Positions 53,084 through 62,926 of a DNA stretch of 64,000 nt are shown one piece after another (positions within the stretch are counted from its first letter, which is position 1; each line of letters opens with the position of its first letter). The translations under genes were made by a program, and so were the position numbers. Source of the stretch: Stigmatella erecta (GTDB taxonomy: Bacteria; Myxococcota; Myxococcia; Myxococcales; Myxococcaceae); contig NZ_FOIJ01000002.1 of NCBI RefSeq assembly GCF_900111745.1, positions 558,001 through 622,000 on the forward strand, in the 5' to 3' direction. The notes below the pieces were generated by a model that worked only from the letters and a program-made list of their open reading frames with translations, was not told the origin of the DNA and ran no database searches.

Positions 53084-54405
53084 GCCCCGGAGGGAGCAGG
53101 CCGCTCCAGCTGGCCCCGGTACTCGCTGGCCAGCTGCTCGAGCTCGGTGGCCAGCTGCGCCCCGTCCGCCTGGAGCAGGGCCTTCAACCGGGAGCGGTTG
53201 CCGAGCGCGAAGAACACGGTGATGTCGTGCCACAGCACGCTCCACCGCTCGGAGAAGTACAAGGTGAAGAGCGCCAGCGGCGGCAGGCCCAGCAGGGCCC
53301 CCACGCCCCAGCCCCCTCCGCCCAGCGCCCAGAACACCGCCACCAGGCCCGGCCACCACACGAAGACCAGGACCAGCGACACCAGGAACTTCACCGTGCC
53401 CTGAAGGTCCAGCTCGCTCCGGCGGGCCACCAGCGGTGGCAGCCGGTACGGCAGACCAAAGAGCACGAGCCCCGCCAGGAACAGGGGCAGCCCCAGGCAC
53501 ACCACCGCGAGGTTCTTCACGATGAAGGTGAGCACCCCCCGGGGGTGATAGGTGAGCGCCACGTCTTCCGGGGTGGCCTGCACCACCGTGAGCCGCCGGT
53601 GGTACGACATCAGCGCCGAGCGCACCTGCTCGAACCGCTCCGGCTGCCCGGCCTGCAGGAGTTGCAGTCCGCGTGCCCAGTGCTTCAACCGCTCGGAGCC
53701 CACCTTCTCGCCCTGGCGAAAGGCGTAGAGCCGTTCCGCGAGCTGGATGACCGGCAGATCCTCCCACCGGTCCAGGTTGACCGTGATGGCCTTGAGCTCC
53801 GCCGCGATGCGCGCGGTCAACGCACGCACGGCCTCGCGCTCCGCCTCCTCCCCTTCTCCCCGCAGGAAGGGCAGCACCTCGATGGCGGGTCCCACCTCCA
53901 CGAGGGCCTCGCTGCGAAAGACGTTCTTCTCCTCATAGGTGAAGCCCACCGGAATGATGCGCACGGGAGCCCCCTGGCGCGCCGCCCCCAGGGCGATCCG
54001 CGCCGCGCCCGTCTTCAGCTCCCCCAGCGAGGGCTCCGAGTGGCTCCGTCCCTCGGGAAACAGGGTGATGGCCCGCCCCTCGACGAGCGCCGTCCGCGCC
54101 GCATCCAGCGTCCCCTCGTTCTTCGTCATCTGCGCGGGGCTGTCCTGCTTGCGGTAGACGGGCAAGGCATCCAGCCCCTTGAGGATCCACCCGATGACGG
54201 GCATCCGGAAGAGCGGCTCCTTGGCCAGGAAGGTGACGTGGCGCCGGGTGAGGATGAAGACGAGCGCCGGATCAATGAGGCTGTTGGGGTGGTTGCCCAC
54301 GAAGATGAGCGGCCCGTCGAACCCCTCGGCCGGCGCCTGCACCTTCACCCGGTAGAAGAGCCGCAGCGCCAGGGACACCAGACCACGGATGAACGCGTAG
54401 AACAC
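53080..54405 (-). CDS. Lysophospholipid/glycerolipid acyltransferase family protein
   Basis: 441 residues. The PlsC-type core is at the N-terminus: VGNHPNSLIDPALV holds the catalytic His39 with Asp45 (an HX5D variant), and LFPEGRSHSEPSLG is the FPEG glycerol-phosphate motif. A long C-terminal half has two or three hydrophobic helices (LPLFLAGLVLFGLPY, FLVSLVLVFVWWPGLVAV). It probably acylates glycerophosphate or a lyso-lipid at the membrane. Stops overlap with the convergent gene at CTAG (53080-53083). Confidence 0.8.
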   Translation of the reverse strand: MFYAFIRGLVSLALRLFYRVKVQAPAEGFDGPLIFVGNHPNSLIDPALVFILTRRHVTFLAKEPLFRMPVIGWILKGLDALPVYRKQDSPAQMTKNEGTLDAARTALVEGRAITLFPEGRSHSEPSLGELKTGAARIALGAARQGAPVRIIPVGFTYEEKNVFRSEALVEVGPAIEVLPFLRGEGEEAEREAVRALTARIAAELKAITVNLDRWEDLPVIQLAERLYAFRQGEKVGSERLKHWARGLQLLQAGQPERFEQVRSALMSYHRRLTVVQATPEDVALTYHPRGVLTFIVKNLAVVCLGLPLFLAGLVLFGLPYRLPPLVARRSELDLQGTVKFLVSLVLVFVWWPGLVAVFWALGGGGWGVGALLGLPPLALFTLYFSERWSVLWHDITVFFALGNRSRLKALLQADGAQLATELEQLASEYRGQLERPAPSGA

Positions 54406-54443
54406 GGACGGGACTCTACACCGTCCTGCCCCCCGCTCCGGCT

Positions 54444-54986
54444 TCAGGGAAAGCGATCCACCACCAGGATGACGCCCCGGGCATCCTGCACCACGGCCGT
54501 GCCCCGCTCCGGCCCCGGGTAGGAGAGGATCCCCTCGCCGTCCTTGTCCCAGCGCGGATCCAGCAACACCCCGCAGAAGGGCACCTCGTAGAAGTCGCGG
54601 ACCTTGCCGTCCTCGTAGTAGCGGACGTAGGCGCGGTCATACCGCCCGAAGACGCGGTGGTTGGCCACGTACAGGTAGCCCGCGATGCTGACGTCCTTGA
54701 GCTCGCCCTCCTCCACCTTGGGCACCGACATCACGAAGCGGCTCTTGTAGCGGGCCGAGCCGGGCCGGTTCTGCGTCTCGTCCACGACGACGGGGATGCG
54801 GTCTCCCAGCATCAGCCCCATCTTCTTCATCTGCTCGGGGGCCTCCTGCGGACACTTCATCTCCGGGGGCATCCAGGACGGGCGCTGGGACTCGGCCACC
54901 AGGGCGGGCTTGCTCGCGCACCCCCCGCCCAGCCCGAGGCCCCCGGCGGCCACCAGAATCAGCCCGATGTGACGGCCTCCGGACAT
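54444..54986 (-). CDS. Putative lipoprotein
   Basis: 180 residues from the ATG at 54986. LVAAGGLGLGGGCAS gives a lipobox with the Cys at about residue 23. The mature domain is a beta-rich, soluble fold (VPKVEEGELKDVSIAGYLYV, FYEVPFCGVLLDPRW) of unknown family. It directly follows the seven-POTRA Omp85 gene by 13 nt, so it may be a lipoprotein partner of that assembly protein. Confidence 0.65.
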   Translation of the reverse strand: MSGGRHIGLILVAAGGLGLGGGCASKPALVAESQRPSWMPPEMKCPQEAPEQMKKMGLMLGDRIPVVVDETQNRPGSARYKSRFVMSVPKVEEGELKDVSIAGYLYVANHRVFGRYDRAYVRYYEDGKVRDFYEVPFCGVLLDPRWDKDGEGILSYPGPERGTAVVQDARGVILVVDRFP

Positions 54987-54999
54987 GCGTGCGGCCTCC

Positions 55000-57900
55000 T
55001 CAGAAGACCCCGATGCTGAAGTGGAACTGGGTGGTGGGCTCGTTGAAGTCCTCGTCCCGGTCCAGGTTGTAGCCCACATCGAAGGCCAGCGGCCCCACGG
55101 GCGTGACATAGCGCAGGCCCACCCCGGACGTGTACCGCAGCGCCCCCAGCTCGAAGTTCGCCCGGTCTCCCCACAGGTTGCCCGCCTCGAAGAAGAGGCC
55201 CAGATCCAACGAGCTGAACACCGGCAGGCGCAGCTCCGCCTTGCCCAGCGTGAACAGCTCGCCGCCCGGGCTGATGGGCGCCTGCCCATCCAGGAGGGCC
55301 CGCAGCTCGGGCGGGCAGGCCGCCGGATTGACGAGCGAGCGGCAGGACTGGAGCTGGGGCCGCACGGCGGTGCGCTGGTCCTGCGGCAGCACCCCATCCT
55401 CCCGGAAGCCGCGCAGGCTCGACGAGCCGCCCAGGTAGAAGAGCTTGGAGCCAATCGACTGCGCCCCCTCGGACAGGGGCAGGATGGTGCCGCCCCGGGC
55501 CGACAGGGCCAGGCTCGCCCGGCGTCCCAGGGGCGCATACACCGTCACGTTGGCGGCCAGCTTCACCCCGTCGATGGGGAAGTCCGGCACCGGCGTGCCC
55601 CGCGCGTCGGTGGGCGACACGCTCAAGTCCCGGGTGAACTCCGTGCTCGCGGACACCCACAGGCCCCGGCGGGGGTTGGTGGGATCGTCCCGGAAGTCCA
55701 GCGTGACGGCGGGCCGCAGCGAGTGCAGCGAGAACACGCCGTACGGAAAGCGCAGCCGCTCCTGGTCCGCCCGGTTCAGCTCGCTCAACACGCCCCCGCG
55801 CGAGCGGAGCCGGTTGTGCTCCAGTTCGTACTGGAGCGACACGCTCAGCCACTTCGTCGCCGCCCAGTCGAGCCCCGCGGCCGCCGCGAACCGCGTGGAG
55901 AGGTAGGAGGGCCGGTGGACGCGCTCGCCGATGAAGTCCAGCCGCGCGCCCACCTCCCGGGACAGCCAGGTGTTGAGGCGGGGATAGGTGAAGGACACGC
56001 TGCCCCGCCCGCCGAGCCCTTCCCATCCATAGAGCGCGCTGTCCTCCTCGAGCTCTTCCGAGTACCTGCCGGAGAACGCATCCGCGCTCAGGCCCACGTA
56101 GTTGATCTTCCCGCGCGCCAGCACGTTGAGCCCACGGCCGTTGATGTTCGGAAACGCCGTATCCAGCGTGAGCCGGGGCCCATCCACCAGGAAGTACCCA
56201 CCGGACACCTCCCCGTCCAGGCGCGGGCGCTCCTGGATCGTCACCAGCACGTCCTTGATTTCCTCCCGCCGGCCCGGCTCGCGCAGCTGCACCTCCACCT
56301 GCCGGAAGATGTTGAGGCGCGCCAGGCGGCGCCGCCCCTCCGCCAGCTTCTCCAGGTCCATCACCTGCCCGACTTCCACGTCGAGGTGGTCTCGCACCGT
56401 GCGCTCATCCGTGCGGACCTGGCCCTGGAGGATGATGCGGCCCACGCGGACCCGGGGGCCGGGCTCCACATGCAGGCGCACGAGCATGTCCCGGGGGTCC
56501 CCCTCCCCGGGCACCGCCTCCATCTCGACGCGTGCGAACAGGTACCCGGCCCTCGCCAGCTTCAGCTCCAGCGCCCTCCGGGCCCGATCGACGGCCTCCT
56601 CGCTCAGCGAGTCCCCGGGGTAGAGCTCCACGTCCTCGGAGGACACCTCCGGGGGCATCCCGTCCACCGTCACGTCGCCCACCCGCCGCTCCTGGCCCTC
56701 CACCACCTCGAACTCAGCCACCGCCGTCTGGCCGGTCTCCTCCAGCTCCAGGCGCAGGAAGCTCACCCGCGCCTCCGGGAAGCCCCGCTCGCGGTAGGCC
56801 TCGGTCAGCACCTCGGCGGCGTCCAGGTAGGCCTCTTCCACGAAGACGGTGTGCGGATCCGGCACCGGCGGGACGGTGCCCCGGCCCAGTTCCTCCCGCC
56901 CATCGATGCGCAGGGGATCGTCCTGCAGGGGCAGCTCCAGGTCGGGGACGGGCTCGTTCGCGCGGACGCGCTCGGCGAGCACCTCGCGCAGCACGCCGCT
57001 CGGCAGGGCCCGGTTGCCGCGGAAGCGCACCTCCTTCACGACGAGGCGCTGGCCCTCCTCGATGTCGAAGGCCAGCACCGCCTCCGCCTGGTCGGGCCTG
57101 CGCACCTCCCGGGGCGTGACGCGCACGAAGTGGTAGCCCCGGTAGCGGTAGAAGTTCGCCACCCGCCACGCGAGCTGTTCCGTCATCCCCAGGTCCAGCG
57201 GCTCCGAGCCGTCATACGCCAGCACCCGCGCCAGCACCCGCGAGGGGAAGTGGTGGTTGCCATGGAAGTGGAAGGCGTAGCGGGGGCCCGCCGACAGGGG
57301 CACCGTCACCGCCGCGCGGCCCTCCTCCTGCGTCACCTGGAGGGCCCCCACGCGCGCGCGGTAGTAGCGCTGCTCCCGCAGCAGCTTCCGCAGCCGCTCC
57401 AGGCTGGCATCCAGCCGCGCCTGGTCGAACACCATGCCCAGCTCCAGCCCCAGGGCCTCCAGCAGCCGGGGCAGGGCCAAGCCAGGGCTTCCCGTGAACG
57501 TCACCCGGCCGATGCGCAGGGGCTCGCCCTCCTCGAGCGTGAACACCAGGACGGCCCCCTCCGGCACGGGCTCCTGGGTGTCCGCCACCCGCGCCTGGTG
57601 GTAGCCCTTGCGGCGGTAGGCCGCGGCGATGGCCTCCTTGGCCGCATCCAGCGCATCGGGGTCCAGCGGGGTGCCCTCTTGCAGGCCGCTGGCCTCGAGG
57701 ATCTCCTCGTCGCTCAGGACGACGTTCCCCTCGATGACCAGCCGCGTGAGCCGCTGGACCGGCGTGAGGTGGAACACGAGCCGCACGCCGCCGGGCACCT
57801 CCACCGTGCGGGCCACCACGTCCGTGAAGCGGCCGGTGTTCCACAGCCCCTCCACGCTCTGGCGCACCGCCCGGGGCGAGAGCACCTGGCCGCGCCGCAC

Positions 57901-58125
57901 CTCCACCAGCCCCGCCAGCCCCTGCGTGTCCGAGCCCTCGGGCAGCACCAGCTCCACGGCCACCACGTTGGGGGGAGAGGGGAACGCCTCCCCGGGCAGC
58001 GACGGGCTCGCCAGGACAGCGCTGGCGGCGAGCAGGCACACCGCGAGCGCTACTCGACCTCCCAGCTCAATTTGAGCTCGAGACCCAGGTTGCCCAAGGC
58101 GGCTTCGTTGTTCTCGTTGTCCCAC
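55000..58125 (-). CDS. tamA: Seven-POTRA Omp85 (TamA/BamA-like) outer-membrane protein
   Basis: 1041 residues. The start is uncertain: a GTG at 58125 overlaps the tamB end by 76 nt and gives a signal peptide around GGRVALAVCLLAASAVLA; GTG at 58041 would give a shorter one without a positive n-region. Residues ~50-640 contain seven POTRA-like repeats of about 75-90 residues, each with a variant of the A/GYxxARV turn (RKGYHQARV, EQRYYRARV, YRGYHFVRV, ERGFPEARV, RAGYLFARV). A 16-strand barrel follows, with LRGF (the conserved RGF/Y of the L6 loop) near residue 910. With tamB directly upstream, TamA-type outer-membrane assembly is the most likely role. Confidence 0.8.
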   Translation of the reverse strand: MGQREQRSRLGQPGSRAQIELGGRVALAVCLLAASAVLASPSLPGEAFPSPPNVVAVELVLPEGSDTQGLAGLVEVRRGQVLSPRAVRQSVEGLWNTGRFTDVVARTVEVPGGVRLVFHLTPVQRLTRLVIEGNVVLSDEEILEASGLQEGTPLDPDALDAAKEAIAAAYRRKGYHQARVADTQEPVPEGAVLVFTLEEGEPLRIGRVTFTGSPGLALPRLLEALGLELGMVFDQARLDASLERLRKLLREQRYYRARVGALQVTQEEGRAAVTVPLSAGPRYAFHFHGNHHFPSRVLARVLAYDGSEPLDLGMTEQLAWRVANFYRYRGYHFVRVTPREVRRPDQAEAVLAFDIEEGQRLVVKEVRFRGNRALPSGVLREVLAERVRANEPVPDLELPLQDDPLRIDGREELGRGTVPPVPDPHTVFVEEAYLDAAEVLTEAYRERGFPEARVSFLRLELEETGQTAVAEFEVVEGQERRVGDVTVDGMPPEVSSEDVELYPGDSLSEEAVDRARRALELKLARAGYLFARVEMEAVPGEGDPRDMLVRLHVEPGPRVRVGRIILQGQVRTDERTVRDHLDVEVGQVMDLEKLAEGRRRLARLNIFRQVEVQLREPGRREEIKDVLVTIQERPRLDGEVSGGYFLVDGPRLTLDTAFPNINGRGLNVLARGKINYVGLSADAFSGRYSEELEEDSALYGWEGLGGRGSVSFTYPRLNTWLSREVGARLDFIGERVHRPSYLSTRFAAAAGLDWAATKWLSVSLQYELEHNRLRSRGGVLSELNRADQERLRFPYGVFSLHSLRPAVTLDFRDDPTNPRRGLWVSASTEFTRDLSVSPTDARGTPVPDFPIDGVKLAANVTVYAPLGRRASLALSARGGTILPLSEGAQSIGSKLFYLGGSSSLRGFREDGVLPQDQRTAVRPQLQSCRSLVNPAACPPELRALLDGQAPISPGGELFTLGKAELRLPVFSSLDLGLFFEAGNLWGDRANFELGALRYTSGVGLRYVTPVGPLAFDVGYNLDRDEDFNEPTTQFHFSIGVF

Positions 58126-61100
58126 TGAGCCTGCGCGGAGAGGCGGTTGTCGAAGCGATACTCGGCCCGGGCACGCGTCCCGCGCCCGCTGACGGGTTGT
58201 GTCATACCGATCTTAAGCTGGTCACTGAGGATCTTCGACTCCAGTTGTGCGGTCGGCTCCGCCTGACGGGTCGCGTCGTTGTAGGTGGTGGAGATCTGGA
58301 AGGACAGGTCCTTCAGGATGGAGTTGCTGGGCAAAAAGCGCTTCACTTGCCGGTCCAGCCCCGAGGCATTGAAGAGCGCCTCCGCGGCCAGGCCCGCGCT
58401 GGCCGAGGCCGCGGTCTCCTTGTCCGTGCTAGTCACGCCCAGGGTGAGGAGCGAGAGCACATCCCCCTCGGCCAGGGAGGGCTCGGAGGAGAACAGCACC
58501 TGGGGGTCCGCGGGCCGGCCGAAGGCGTGGACCTTGACGGTGTACTCGCGCACCAGGGTCTGCGCCCGGACGTCGAAGACCATGTCGATGCCGTAGCGCT
58601 CCCGGAACTCGACCTGTCCCTCGCTCAGGGCGAACTGGTTGTTACGGAAGAACACCTGGCTGCCCTCCGCGGCCTCCACCCGGCCCAGGAGCCCCGGCCG
58701 CACGTTGGTGCCCGTCAACCGCAAGTCCCCCACCAGCCGGGCCCGCGCCAGGTTGTTGTCCACGCGCACGTCCTTCAGGTGCGTGCGCACATCGAAGGAG
58801 AGGAACTCCCGGGGCTTCTCCGCCGAGGTGGGCAGCACGCTGCGCCGCCCGGCGTTCTTGAGGAGGCTATCCAGGTCCAGCCCCTTCTGGTAGCGCAGCC
58901 GCAGCACGTCCACATCGCCCGCGAGCAGCAGCGCCTCGGGCGTGCCGGTGAGCTGCAGCGCGCCGGACAGCGTGACGGGCAAGTCGTCCAGGACGCGGTA
59001 GGTGGCGTTCTCCAGCTCCGCCACCAGCGACACCTTGTCGAGCTGGAGCTGCTTGAGGACGAGCTCTCCGCTGGCGGTGATGGTCCCCTCGTTGAGCATG
59101 CCGCGGAAGCCCTTGAGCAGCACCCACTGGTCCGTGAACGTGGCCCGGCCGGACACGTTGCGCAGCGTCAGCGGCCGGCCCCGAAGGGAGAGCCGCATGT
59201 CGGTGAACTCCGCGTCTCCCGCGAGGGAGGGCTTCTCCAGGGGCCCCGTGGCCTGGATCTGGAAGGCCATCTTGCCCGCGGTGCGCTCCAGCTCGGGGCT
59301 CAGCGCCTCGATCAGCCGCAAATCCACCGCGCCGCGCAGGTTGAGATCCAGCGAGCGCGGCCCCACCCAGCCCCAGGCCGACAGCTCCGTGTCCGGCCCC
59401 CGGAAGGCAAAGGACTGCACCTCCAGCCGGCCGCCCGCGTAGCTCAGCACGATGGGGCCCTCGTTCTGGCCGCTCAAGGGCCCCTGGGACAGGGAGAGCT
59501 TGTCCACCGTGCCGCTCACCTGCATGGCCTCCAGGTTGCGCAGGTTGCCCTGCGCGCTGAGGTACGCCGAGAGCGCGCCGGACACCCCCTGGGCCGCCAC
59601 CCCCTGGGGCAGCAGCGGGCGGATCTCCGGCAGCGCCAGCGTCACGGAGGCCTCGAAGGGGAACGGCTCCTTGACCTTCATCGACAGCACACCGCTGGCG
59701 TCCTGGAAGGGCTTGCCGGAGATCTCCAGCTCGCGGCCCTCCAGCTTGCCCTCCAGGAACAGCTCCCCGAGGTCCCGGTCCGCGAACGTCACGCGGGGGC
59801 TGTGCAGGGACGCCACCGTCACCGGCAGCTCGGAGTTGCCCTCCACCCGGCCCTCCAGCGTGAGCACGCCCTGCATGCCCATCTGCGCCGCCAGCTCCGG
59901 CCCCACCATCTCCGCCAGCGACAGGCTCTCAATCCCGAAGCGGTAGTCCAGGTCTCCCGCGAAGGTGAAGGTGCCCTCGGCCCAGCTCCGCCCGAGCGGC
60001 CCCTCCAGCACGGTGCGCTCCAGCACCATCGCCTTGCCATCCACGAAGCGCAGCCGGGTGGAGCCGTCGCCCACCCGGCGCCCGTAGTAGGTGGTGTCCT
60101 TGAAGTCGAGCGCCACCAGCCCCTCGAAGTGGTCCACCGGGCTGTCGATCTCCACCCGCCCCGAGGCCACGCCCGCGAGCGTGCCCTGCAGGAGCGCCAT
60201 GTTCGGGTGCAGGCCCGCGATGAGGTCCACCAGGTCCTCGGTCCGCCCCTGCGGCACGTTCACCTCGGCCCGGGCGTGCAGCGACGAGCCGAAGGTCAGC
60301 GCCGCCTTGCCGAAATACGGCGTGCGGCCCTTCTGCCCGGACATCGAGGGGAAGCCGAGAACCCCGTCCTCGTACGCCACCTTGCCCTGCACCACGCCCA
60401 GCCCGAAGCCCCAGAAGGTGAAGTCCCGCAGGGAGAGGTTCGCCTCCACGCGCACGTCGTTGTACGGCCCCACCACCGAGAAGCCCGCCGTCCCCTTCCC
60501 CGCCCAGGGCAGCTCGGCGATGGCCCCGTAGTCCGACAGGTCCATCTCGCCTTGCCCGCGGACCTCCAGCCCCCGGGACGTGTCGAAGAAGAGCGTCACG
60601 TCCGCGTTCACCCGGGAGCGGCCGGACTCCACCTGGGCCCCGGCGAAGGACACGCGGTCCGGGAGGATCTTCAGCTGGGTCTGCACGCGCCCCTGCTCGA
60701 ACGTGAGCAACGTGAGCCCGTCGCGCTCCGGGACATCGAAGGCATGCGTGGCCAGCACGAAGCGCCCGGTGCGCACGTCCATGTCCCCCGCGAGCTGGAA
60801 GCGGGGAAACAGGGAGCCCGACAGCTTCCCGCTCGCGGTCGCCGGGAAATCCACCCAGGAGCCCTTGAGCCCCGCCTGCGCCAGGATGCGGCCCAGCGAC
60901 GCGTCATACGTCGCCACCTCCACCTGCACGGGGAACCCCGGCACGAGCCGCACCAGGCCACGAATCTCGGCCCGCCCATTGCCCACGGGCACCGTCAGCT
61001 GCTCCACCCGGAGCTGCTCGCCCGAGTAGAGCAGCCGGGCCGAGAGGGAGGAGGGCCCAAACCGGCCGTAGGCGAGGTTGCTCGCGGACAGCTCCATGCT

Positions 61101-61958
61101 CACGTGGGGCGCCGCCGGAGGCCCATTCACCGTCAGCCGGGACCAGAGGTGCCCCGAGGCGGGCTGCGGCAACACCCCCGTGCGCGACAGCGCGCTCAGC
61201 GGCAGGAACACCTGCGCATCCAGCGCGAGCTGCGGCTCGCAGAACGACTCCACGCGGCCCGAGAGGCTCACGCTGGCCTCGTCCAGGGCCACCTCGGCGC
61301 GGTTGAACTCCACCAGCTCCGAGTCCACATCCAGGCCGCCGGTCAGCACCAGGCGCCGCAGGGGCACCTCGCCGCGGTCCGGCCCCAGCCACACCTTGCC
61401 CCGCTGCGCCTCCACGTCGAACTCGGCGACGCCCCAGCGGTCCCTCCACTCCACATCCAGGTCCGTCACCTCCACCCGCCTGCCTTCGGGCAGGGCCAGC
61501 CGGACCTGGGCGCCGGTGAGCGCCAGCCGGGAGATGCGCAGCCGCCCCAGGGGGCCCAGGCCGCACGCGGACGCCTCCTTCGGCGGCGTGTCCGAGGCAC
61601 GGGAGAGATCCAGCACCACCCGCGGCCGCTGCACGCGGACCAGCTCCAGGTTCAGCTTGCCGGACAGGGGGCGGATGAACCCCAGCCGCACCTCGGCCAT
61701 GTCCGCGGCGAACAGCGGCGTGTCGGTGCCGGGGGTGAACAGGGACAGGCCCCGCAGGATGACCCGCTGGCCCAGCGGGTCCAGCTCACACTGGCCAATG
61801 CCGACATCCAGCCCGAGCAGCTCGGGCAACTGCCGCCGCGCGAGCGTGCACGCCGCATCCCAGGCCATGGACGTGCGCAGCACCAGGATGGCCCCCAGCA
61901 AGAGCAGGAGGATCCCCAGCAGCGCCTTGCGCGCGCCCTGACGGCTCGAAGTGGCCAA
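58050..61958 (-). CDS. tamB: TamB-type translocation and assembly module (DUF490)
   Basis: 1302 residues. A single N-terminal transmembrane anchor (LLGILLLLLGAILVL) is followed by a very long beta-strand repeat region typical of AsmA/TamB bridge proteins. The C-terminal ~350 residues match the DUF490/TamB domain (VEAAEGSQVFFRNNQFALSE, VRAQTLVREYTVKVH, PVSGRGTRARAEYRFDNRLS). It should span the periplasm and move lipids or assist outer-membrane protein insertion with the Omp85 protein encoded next to it. Confidence 0.87.
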   Translation of the reverse strand: MATSSRQGARKALLGILLLLLGAILVLRTSMAWDAACTLARRQLPELLGLDVGIGQCELDPLGQRVILRGLSLFTPGTDTPLFAADMAEVRLGFIRPLSGKLNLELVRVQRPRVVLDLSRASDTPPKEASACGLGPLGRLRISRLALTGAQVRLALPEGRRVEVTDLDVEWRDRWGVAEFDVEAQRGKVWLGPDRGEVPLRRLVLTGGLDVDSELVEFNRAEVALDEASVSLSGRVESFCEPQLALDAQVFLPLSALSRTGVLPQPASGHLWSRLTVNGPPAAPHVSMELSASNLAYGRFGPSSLSARLLYSGEQLRVEQLTVPVGNGRAEIRGLVRLVPGFPVQVEVATYDASLGRILAQAGLKGSWVDFPATASGKLSGSLFPRFQLAGDMDVRTGRFVLATHAFDVPERDGLTLLTFEQGRVQTQLKILPDRVSFAGAQVESGRSRVNADVTLFFDTSRGLEVRGQGEMDLSDYGAIAELPWAGKGTAGFSVVGPYNDVRVEANLSLRDFTFWGFGLGVVQGKVAYEDGVLGFPSMSGQKGRTPYFGKAALTFGSSLHARAEVNVPQGRTEDLVDLIAGLHPNMALLQGTLAGVASGRVEIDSPVDHFEGLVALDFKDTTYYGRRVGDGSTRLRFVDGKAMVLERTVLEGPLGRSWAEGTFTFAGDLDYRFGIESLSLAEMVGPELAAQMGMQGVLTLEGRVEGNSELPVTVASLHSPRVTFADRDLGELFLEGKLEGRELEISGKPFQDASGVLSMKVKEPFPFEASVTLALPEIRPLLPQGVAAQGVSGALSAYLSAQGNLRNLEAMQVSGTVDKLSLSQGPLSGQNEGPIVLSYAGGRLEVQSFAFRGPDTELSAWGWVGPRSLDLNLRGAVDLRLIEALSPELERTAGKMAFQIQATGPLEKPSLAGDAEFTDMRLSLRGRPLTLRNVSGRATFTDQWVLLKGFRGMLNEGTITASGELVLKQLQLDKVSLVAELENATYRVLDDLPVTLSGALQLTGTPEALLLAGDVDVLRLRYQKGLDLDSLLKNAGRRSVLPTSAEKPREFLSFDVRTHLKDVRVDNNLARARLVGDLRLTGTNVRPGLLGRVEAAEGSQVFFRNNQFALSEGQVEFRERYGIDMVFDVRAQTLVREYTVKVHAFGRPADPQVLFSSEPSLAEGDVLSLLTLGVTSTDKETAASASAGLAAEALFNASGLDRQVKRFLPSNSILKDLSFQISTTYNDATRQAEPTAQLESKILSDQLKIGMTQPVSGRGTRARAEYRFDNRLSAQAQWDNENNEAALGNLGLELKLSWEVE

Positions 61959-61963
61959 AACCG

Positions 61964-62908
61964 CTACAGCTTACCGAGACCCTCGAGGTAACGGTCGATC
62001 TCCGCGAGGTCCACCTTGGAGCCGCTTGGCCGGCTGCTCGACGCCACGGCGGCAGGCGGCTTCGCCAGGCCTTCGGCGGACGGGCTGACCGAGCCCTGGA
62101 GGCCCAGATTGTCCGCCACCCGGCGAATCAACTCCTCGGAGATGGACTCCTGGCGCGACAGGAACGCCTCGAAGAGGGCGTTGTCGCACAAGGTGTTGAT
62201 GACGCGGGGGGTGCCGCCCGAGGCCTGATGGACCGCCAGCAGGGCCTCCGGTGTAAAGGGCATGCGGGGACAGCCCGCGAGCCGCAGCCGGTGCTTGATG
62301 TAGGCCTCGGTGGACTCGGCGGTGAACGGCTCCAGCTTGTAGCGGAAGGCCACGCGCTGGGCGAGCGGCGGGTCCAGCTTGAGGTTCTTCTCGATCTCCG
62401 GCAGCCCGAAGAACACGAAGGAGATGAGCTTGCGCTCGGGCACTTCCAGGTTCAGCAGCCCCCGGAACTCCTCCATCAGCTCCCGGGTCTCCAGCATCTG
62501 CGCCTCGTCGATGAGGACGACGGCCTTCTTGCCGGACTCGTAGATCTGCAGGAGCCGCTGGTAGAGCTGGGACAGGAGCGCCAGCTTCTCCTGGGCGGGG
62601 TTCTCCACGCCGAGCTGGAGGGCAATGCGGCGCAGGAGCCAGTTGGCGGTGATGCCCGAGTGGATGATGACGAGCAGCGCCGCCTCGTACTCGGCCTCCG
62701 GGAGCGAATCGAGCATCCGCCGCGCCAGCGTCGTCTTCCCCGCGCCAATGTCACCGACAAGGATGGACAGGCCCTTCATGTAGCTGACGGCGTGCATCAG
62801 CCGGGTGAGTGCCTGCGAGTGCTGGACGGAGTTGTAATAGAACCGGCTCACCGGCGCGTTGGAGAACGGCTCCGTCGTGAGCTCGAAGAAATCGATGTAG
62901 GTCGTCAT
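61964..62908 (-). CDS. ExeA/GspA-like AAA ATPase
   Basis: 314 residues. Walker A is LVGDIGAGKTTLA and Walker B is VVLIDEAQML; sensor and arginine-finger segments follow (VFFGLPEIEKNL, LAQRVAFRYKLEPF). The N-terminus YIDFFELTTEPFSNAP is typical of ExeA/GspA. Such ATPases help secretin or cell-envelope machines pass the peptidoglycan; the target here is unknown. There is no peptidoglycan-binding domain, so it is a short cytoplasmic version. It is 18 nt after the TPR gene and 5 nt before tamB, all on one strand. Confidence 0.82.
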   Translation of the reverse strand: MTTYIDFFELTTEPFSNAPVSRFYYNSVQHSQALTRLMHAVSYMKGLSILVGDIGAGKTTLARRMLDSLPEAEYEAALLVIIHSGITANWLLRRIALQLGVENPAQEKLALLSQLYQRLLQIYESGKKAVVLIDEAQMLETRELMEEFRGLLNLEVPERKLISFVFFGLPEIEKNLKLDPPLAQRVAFRYKLEPFTAESTEAYIKHRLRLAGCPRMPFTPEALLAVHQASGGTPRVINTLCDNALFEAFLSRQESISEELIRRVADNLGLQGSVSPSAEGLAKPPAAVASSSRPSGSKVDLAEIDRYLEGLGKL

Positions 62909-62926
62909 AGGCTCCGCCGGACTGAA

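Noticed and set aside
58197-61991. A 1264-codon open frame on the plus strand.
   Set aside because: Antisense to tamB, same shadow-frame reasoning.
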